From: Pontibacter beigongshangensis | Lineage (GTDB): Bacteria > Bacteroidota > Bacteroidia > Cytophagales > Hymenobacteraceae | Assembly: GCF_014332515.1 (NCBI RefSeq) | Contig: NZ_VFSD01000034.1 | Coordinates: 1 to 39,260, forward strand | Direction: 5' to 3' | DNA length: 39,260 nucleotides | The notes under the pieces: generated by a model | Database searches by the model: none | What the model was told of the DNA's origin: nothing | Seen by the model: the letters and a program-made list of their open reading frames with translations, nothing else | Shown: positions 34,996 to 39,260 of the stretch, one piece after another | Numbering within the stretch: position 1 is the first letter of the stretch | How the letters are laid out: each line of letters opens with the position of its first letter | Translations under genes and position numbers: made by a program

Positions 34996-35268
34996 CCAGG
35001 ATTATATAAAAAGCGACACAACTTATCGGAATTTTTTTCACCTTTTCTATAAAGAACAAAATGTCTTGATACGTGTGTCGTGATACGTGTGTCGTTTTTC
35101 TCAGGGTGATGCAATTTCTGATTCCGATAAGTTTAGACGCAGTCTATATTATTCAGCTGCAAGAGCCGAAGCAGGTGTGTGATCCATCCAGTTCATTTTC
35201 TTTTCCCTTGTTCCCTATTTCCCGCCTCACCGCTTTATTTATTCAGCCAGACACTACCGGCCAGCAGC
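34996..35268. other. Gene-free stretch with MITE-like inverted repeat
   Basis: Contains the element at 35012-35140. The rest of the stretch shows no ORF, RNA gene or terminator I can support. Confidence 0.5.
35012..35140. mobile_element. Possible MITE-like element
   Basis: AACTTATCGGAAT (35020-35032) and ATTCCGATAAGTT (35121-35133) are perfect inverted repeats; with outer bases GCGaCac / tagaCGC the arms reach about 20 bp with three mismatches. The inside (88 nt) has no ORF and holds a 14-bp tandem duplication TGATACGTGTGTCG (35067-35080, 35081-35094). No clear target-site duplication is seen. Confidence 0.35.
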
Positions 35269-35323
35269 AATTATTCTAATCAAAACAGACCTCCGGCAAC
35301 CTTTCTGCTGTTGTTGCTGCTGA
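35269..35323 (-). repeat. Short intergenic repeat, complete copy
   Basis: AATTATTCTAATCAAAACAG, CCTCCGG, then CTGCTGTTGTTGCTGCTG. 131 nt behind the gltA stop in sense orientation, with the terminator at 35358 between. Confidence 0.75.
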
Positions 35324-35357
35324 AGGGATACTGGAAAAATGACCTGCAAGAGGTGCA

Positions 35358-35425
35358 TTCCTAAAAGCGTAAAGGCCGCAAAAACTCCTTAATGGCAGTT
35401 TTTGCGGCCTTTACGCTTTTAGGAA
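35358..35425. terminator. Very long perfect terminator hairpin behind gltA
   Basis: 35358-35386 and 35397-35425 are perfect complements over 29 bp with a 10-nt loop CCTTAATGGC. The core AAAGGCCGCAAAAACT type matches common Bacteroidota terminators. It lies 29 nt behind the gltA stop. Confidence 0.9.
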
Positions 35426-35453
35426 GAACAGCTTTTTCGCTGAAATACTAAGC

Positions 35454-36740
35454 TTATCTTTCCTCTATCGGCACATACTTACGTGTGTTCTCACCTACAT
35501 AAATCTGTCTCGGGCGACCGATCGGCTCTTTCTGCTCCCGCATCTCTTTCCACTGGGCGATCCATCCTGGCAGTCGGCCAAGGGCGAACATGACCGTAAA
35601 CATTTCGGTAGGGATGCCGAGGGCGCGGTAAATAATGCCGGAGTAGAAGTCCACGTTCGGATAGAGTTTGCGCTCTATAAAATAAGGGTCCGTCAGGGCT
35701 GCCTGCTCCAGTTCCTTGGCTATGTTCAGTATCGGGTCTTTTATGCCGAGGGCAGAGAGTACGTCGTCAGCCGTCTTTTTGATGATTTTGGCGCGCGGGT
35801 CAAAGTTCTTGTACACCCGGTGCCCGAAGCCCATCAGTCTGAAAGGATCATTCTTGTCTTTGGCTTTGGCGATGAATTTCTTGGAGTCGCCACCGTCTGC
35901 TTTAATCTGCTCCAGCATCTCGATCACGGCCTGGTTGGCCCCACCGTGCAGCGGGCCCCACAGCGCACTGATACCGGCAGATACAGAAGAGTAAAGGCTG
36001 GCATGGGCCGAGCCTACCAGGCGAACTGTTGAGGTAGAGCAGTTCTGCTCATGGTCGGCGTGCAGAATGAGCAGCTTGTTAAGGGCATCTACCACCACTG
36101 GGTTCACTTCATAATCCTCTGTTGGGTCAGAGAACATCATGTGCAGGAAGTTGGAGCAATAATCCAGCTTGTTTTTAGGATAGTTGATGCGTTGCCCGTT
36201 CGAGTTCTTGAAAGACCAGGCGGCAATAGTGGAGAGCTTAGCCATGAGGCGGATCATAGACAGGTCCATCTCATCTTTCGTCTGGTTCGATTTAAGCGAC
36301 TCCGGGTAAAAAGCCGTCAGGGAACTTACCAGCGCCGAAAGTATCCCCATAGGGTGAGCCGCCGACGGGAAGCCGTCGAGTATCTTCCGCATATCCTCAT
36401 TCACCAGCATATGTCGCTTTATTCTTTTGCTGAATGCGTCGAGCTCGGCGGCAGTCGGAAGCGAGCCGTAAATAAGCAAATAGGAAACTTCTATAAAACT
36501 CGATTTTTCTGCCAGCTCCTCAATCGGATATCCTCTGTAGCTAAGGATACCTTCCTCGCCATCCAGATATGTAATGGCGCTGGTGGTGGCACCGGTATTC
36601 TTATATCCTGAATCCAGCGTGATAAATCCGGATTCAGCCCTTAAAGAAGAAATATCGATTGCTTTTTCATCTTCAGTACCTACTACTATCGGTAGCTTGT
36701 AGGATTTACCTTCAAGTATTAGTTCAGCGAAATCTGACAT
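35454..36740 (-). CDS. gltA: Citrate synthase
   Basis: 428 residues from ATG 36740 (MSDFAELILEGKSYKLP); a 12-codon upstream extension lacks support. Condenses oxaloacetate and acetyl-CoA. Type I signatures: YRGYPIEELAEKSSF, LHADHEQNCSTSTVRLVGSA with catalytic His, SALWGPLHGGANQAVIEML, MGFGHRVYKNFDPRA, and NVDFYSGIIYRALGIPTEMF. Usual length for the allosteric hexameric bacterial type. Long terminator behind; upstream AT-rich region includes a near-consensus TAATTTCG box on the minus strand. Confidence 0.97.
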   Translation of the reverse strand: MSDFAELILEGKSYKLPIVVGTEDEKAIDISSLRAESGFITLDSGYKNTGATTSAITYLDGEEGILSYRGYPIEELAEKSSFIEVSYLLIYGSLPTAAELDAFSKRIKRHMLVNEDMRKILDGFPSAAHPMGILSALVSSLTAFYPESLKSNQTKDEMDLSMIRLMAKLSTIAAWSFKNSNGQRINYPKNKLDYCSNFLHMMFSDPTEDYEVNPVVVDALNKLLILHADHEQNCSTSTVRLVGSAHASLYSSVSAGISALWGPLHGGANQAVIEMLEQIKADGGDSKKFIAKAKDKNDPFRLMGFGHRVYKNFDPRAKIIKKTADDVLSALGIKDPILNIAKELEQAALTDPYFIERKLYPNVDFYSGIIYRALGIPTEMFTVMFALGRLPGWIAQWKEMREQKEPIGRPRQIYVGENTRKYVPIEER

Positions 36741-37311
36741 GAGTGAGTTGTTTATTTGTCTGTGGTTGTATCTCAATTGAAAGCGAAATTATGTAAAAAT
36801 GTCTTAAAATGAAATTAACCCTGTATTTATCTGGTAAAATATATACATAGGTGTAGGAGCAAGTTTCGGCCGCTATAAAAATTAACTGGCCAGCCTTTTC
36901 ATATACACGTTGTAGGGCCGGACCTCCGCAGAAAATCCTGTCCGTTTCAACGGAATTTATATTGCCGCCGGCGCAAATCTCTCCTATGTTCCACCATCAG
37001 CACCTGTTTTCCGGTATGGCGTTCTGCGGGCAAGGGGGAGGCCTGCTTTGAGACGAGGCCGCAAATATAAATAATCACATAAGCAGGTATGATCCGTTTC
37101 TGTGTCTGCTTCTGGCTGGCATCCGGAGCGGGGCCACATGGGCTAAAGCAAGTTCATAAACATGACAGTGCCAACGATTGTAAATATAAATAAAAAAATA
37201 CGATCGTTAATTAATATATCCTGGATTTGGCAGTTATAACATAACTAAGTTAATTAGTTGTTTGGAATAGTTAAGCGGGACTTTCCCCGAATCGGCCAAT
37301 TTGAAAATTCA
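36741..37311. other. Gene-free region between gltA and galM
   Basis: Should carry the divergent gltA and galM promoters. Includes the 13-mer GTTGTAGGGCCGG also at about 7150, and GAGACGAGGCC, which is the reverse complement of an 11-mer in the long repeat at 1-420; both may be chance. No gene seen. Confidence 0.45.
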
Positions 37312-38358
37312 ATGAGAACAGATAGTATAAAGAAGCCCTTTGGCAAGCTGCCCGACGGGCAGGAGGTAAGCCTCTACACCCTGACCAACAAGCAGGGCAT
37401 GGTTGTGAAACTGACAAACTACGGAGCTATCATCACCTCCATCCTAACCCCTGACCAGGCCGGAGAAACTGGCGAAATAGCCCTGGGTTTTAACGAATTG
37501 GAGGGATACCTGCAAAAGCACCCATACGTTGGCTCTGTGGTGGGCCGCTTTGCGAACCGGATAAAGAATGCCAGGTTTACGCTAGACGGACAGGAGTACC
37601 AGCTGGCCGAAAACAAATCGCCTAACCACATCCATGGCGGTATTTCCGGGTTCGATAAAAAAGTATGGCAGGCGGAGGAGCTTCCAGACCAGAACGGCAT
37701 CCGGCTTACCTACCTAAGTCCGGATGGTGAGGAAGGATACCCCGGAAACCTGCACACAACGATTACCTATAGCCTGACAGACGACAATGAGCTGAAGATA
37801 GAGTACATGGCTCAAACAGATAAAGCAACCCCGGTAAACCTCACCAACCACAGCTATTTTAACCTGTCAGCCGGAAAATCTGAGTTGATTCTGGATCATG
37901 TGGTCCAGATCGCCTCGGAGGCCTATACGCTGGTAGACGACACGCAGGTGCCAACAGGCGAGATCAGGCACGTGGAAGGAACTCCTATGGATTTCAGAGA
38001 GCCGCATAGGGTGGGCGAGCGCATCGGGCAGGTGGCCGGTGGCTATGATCACAACTATATTGTGCCCGATGCGGATGGTACTTTAAGATATATCGCCTCT
38101 GTTTTGGAACCCCGGAGCAGGCGCTTTATGGAAGTCTTCACAACCATGCCGGGTGTGCAGTTCTACACGGGCAACGCCCTCGATGGCACCGTGAAAAACG
38201 AGGCAGGCAAGACTTTTGAGAAGCACTGCGCCCTTTGCCTCGAGACGCAGCACTTCCCCGATGCGCCCAACCACCCGGAGTTCCCATCCAGCATCCTCCA
38301 CCCCGGCGAAACCTACCACCATACCACTGTCTACAAATTCTCGGTTAAGGCTGATTAA
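37312..38358 (+). CDS. galM: Aldose 1-epimerase (galactose mutarotase)
   Basis: 348 residues from ATG 37312. Interconverts alpha and beta galactose/glucose anomers. Family motifs: LTNYGAIITSILTPD, VVGRFANRIKNARFTLDGQEYQL, NHIHGGISGFDKKVW with catalytic His, LTNHSYFNLSA, DHNYIV, VFTTMPGVQFYTGN, LCLETQHFPDAPNHPEFPS with catalytic Glu. Cytosolic form, no signal peptide. Lies 209 nt before galK on the same strand, fitting a galactose-use unit. A short repeat copy follows the stop at once. Confidence 0.96.
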   Translation: MRTDSIKKPFGKLPDGQEVSLYTLTNKQGMVVKLTNYGAIITSILTPDQAGETGEIALGFNELEGYLQKHPYVGSVVGRFANRIKNARFTLDGQEYQLAENKSPNHIHGGISGFDKKVWQAEELPDQNGIRLTYLSPDGEEGYPGNLHTTITYSLTDDNELKIEYMAQTDKATPVNLTNHSYFNLSAGKSELILDHVVQIASEAYTLVDDTQVPTGEIRHVEGTPMDFREPHRVGERIGQVAGGYDHNYIVPDADGTLRYIASVLEPRSRRFMEVFTTMPGVQFYTGNALDGTVKNEAGKTFEKHCALCLETQHFPDAPNHPEFPSSILHPGETYHHTTVYKFSVKAD

Positions 38359-38359
38359 G

Positions 38360-38411
38360 GAGCAGCAGAGGCCGCTACACCTCCGGAGGGCCATTTTCAT
38401 TAGAATAATTC
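38360..38411 (+). repeat. Short intergenic repeat, complete copy
   Basis: AGCAGCAGAGGCCGC, CCTCCGGAGGG, CCATTTTCATTAGAATAATTC: the copy nearest the consensus. It starts 2 nt behind the galM stop, between galM and galK. Confidence 0.85.
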
Positions 38412-38566
38412 GTCCCTCAACAGGAAAGAGATCGCTGGTTTTCTGTTCCCATGTAACCCGGCCAATCGTATACAGAACATGCAGCCAGGCCAAGGTAGTG
38501 CCTGGTCATATTAATAACCACCTTGCAATTAAAAAGAAGCTTTTAGTAGCCCATGCAGCACGCATC

Positions 38567-39260
38567 ATGATAAATAGAATAAAAGAAAAGTTTCAGCAAC
38601 TGTACCGCCAGGAGCCGCTCCTGTTCCGCTCTCCGGGGCGTGTAAACCTCATTGGCGAACATACCGACTATAACGAGGGCTTTGTGCTGCCGGCAGCCAT
38701 CAACAAAGAGATCTACTTTGCTGTTGCGCCTAATGGCACCCAGGCCTTCCGCGCCTACTCCTACGACCTGGAAGAGAGCGCCACTTTTGACCTGACGCAG
38801 GTGCAGCCATCTGAAATTGGTTGGGCCAACTACCTGCTGGGGGTGGTGGCGCAGTTTCAGAAGGCAGGCTACGAGATTGCCGGGTTCGACCTGGTGTTTG
38901 GTGGCAATATTCCCATCGGTGCCGGCTTGTCATCGTCTGCGGCGGTGGAGTGCGGCCTGGCCTTCGCCCTGAACCAGATCTATCAGCTGGGGGTAGAGAA
39001 GTTTACACTCGTGAAAATGGCACAGCGGGCGGAGCACGAATATGCCGGCGTTATGTGCGGCATCATGGACCAGTTTGCCAGCATGTTCGGCAAGAGCGGC
39101 CATGTAGTGAAGCTCGACTGCCGCTCGCTGGAGTACGAGTACTACCCCTCCGATATGCGCGACTACCGCATCGTGCTGCTCGACACGCAGGTGAAGCACT
39201 CGCTGGCCTCCTCGGAGTACAACACCCGCCGGCAGGAGTGTGAGGCCGGGGTGGCCCTGT
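38567..39260 (+). CDS. galK: Galactokinase, cut by the window end
   Basis: 231 codons visible from ATG 38567, still open at 39260. Phosphorylates galactose to galactose-1-phosphate. Galactokinase signature SPGRVNLIGEHTDYNEGFVLP near the N terminus, GHMP ATP loop NIPIGAGLSSSAAVECG, and GVMCGIMDQFASMFGK are intact. Frame is continuous. Follows galM. Confidence 0.95.
   Translation, partial: MINRIKEKFQQLYRQEPLLFRSPGRVNLIGEHTDYNEGFVLPAAINKEIYFAVAPNGTQAFRAYSYDLEESATFDLTQVQPSEIGWANYLLGVVAQFQKAGYEIAGFDLVFGGNIPIGAGLSSSAAVECGLAFALNQIYQLGVEKFTLVKMAQRAEHEYAGVMCGIMDQFASMFGKSGHVVKLDCRSLEYEYYPSDMRDYRIVLLDTQVKHSLASSEYNTRRQECEAGVAL

Noticed and set aside
36911..37065. Another copy of the long repeat between gltA and galM
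   Set aside because: Only an 11-mer matches copy 0, too little to claim relation.

Overview
The window looks like chromosomal DNA of a Bacteroidota bacterium, most likely a Cytophagales/Hymenobacteraceae (Pontibacter-like) organism. The signs are a type B T9SS (gliding-type) C-terminal sorting domain on a large secreted protein, a PorE-like TPR/PD40/OmpA protein, DUF2147 and GreA-C coiled-coil proteins, Bacteroidota-type promoters (TTG / TAnnTTTG), a fused isobutyryl-CoA mutase (IcmF), and start regions that mostly lack Shine-Dalgarno sequences. The genus is inference from protein style; no rRNA gene is present. I see no prophage, CRISPR array, complete insertion sequence, tRNA or rRNA.

Layout. 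1-1.7 kb: a long intergenic repeat, then a broken glycerophosphodiester phosphodiesterase gene. 1.8-8.96 kb: small envelope genes (YceI-like secreted protein, cytochrome oxidase subunit III, large T9SS-sorted protein, GreA-C-like protein, DUF2147, a 4-TM protein, NlpC/P60 hydrolase), with a structured element at 5.74 kb and a likely small transcript at 7.44-7.75 kb. 9.4-13.7 kb: M61 aminopeptidase, an unknown 144-aa protein, glutamate dehydrogenase. 13.9-15.9 kb: two inverted copies of a ~255-bp repeat enclosing an FKBP-type isomerase and a small membrane protein. 16.3-19.5 kb: an apparent operon of LpxH-like phosphoesterase, MurG-like glycosyltransferase and GH1 glycosidase. 19.9-24.7 kb: an unlisted 43-aa membrane peptide, IcmF, and a PAS-LuxR regulator. 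25.2-28 kb: lepA and folD. 28.2-32.1 kb: the aspartokinase-thrB-thrC operon with a candidate 40-aa leader peptide. 32.3-35 kb: queE and the PorE-like protein. 35-39.3 kb: citrate synthase, galM and the beginning of galK (cut by the window end).

How genes work together. The threonine genes overlap by ATGA and form one transcript. galM and galK are consecutive Leloir-pathway steps. The 16.3-19.5 kb cluster suggests making and trimming of a glycolipid or envelope glycan (inference). IcmF and citrate synthase belong to acyl-CoA/central carbon metabolism. The T9SS-B substrate and the PorE-like protein imply a working type IX secretion system encoded elsewhere.

The most unusual content is non-coding. 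At least thirteen copies of one intergenic repeat (short hairpin around a CTCCGGAG core, T-rich tail ending ATTAGAATAATT, preceded by GCAGCAG) lie mostly just behind gene 3' ends in sense orientation; three are the ends of longer 250-390 bp elements. A likely transcript at 7.44-7.75 kb has a 12-nt perfect Shine-Dalgarno match in front of a 22-codon ORF, odd for a phylum that rarely uses such signals.
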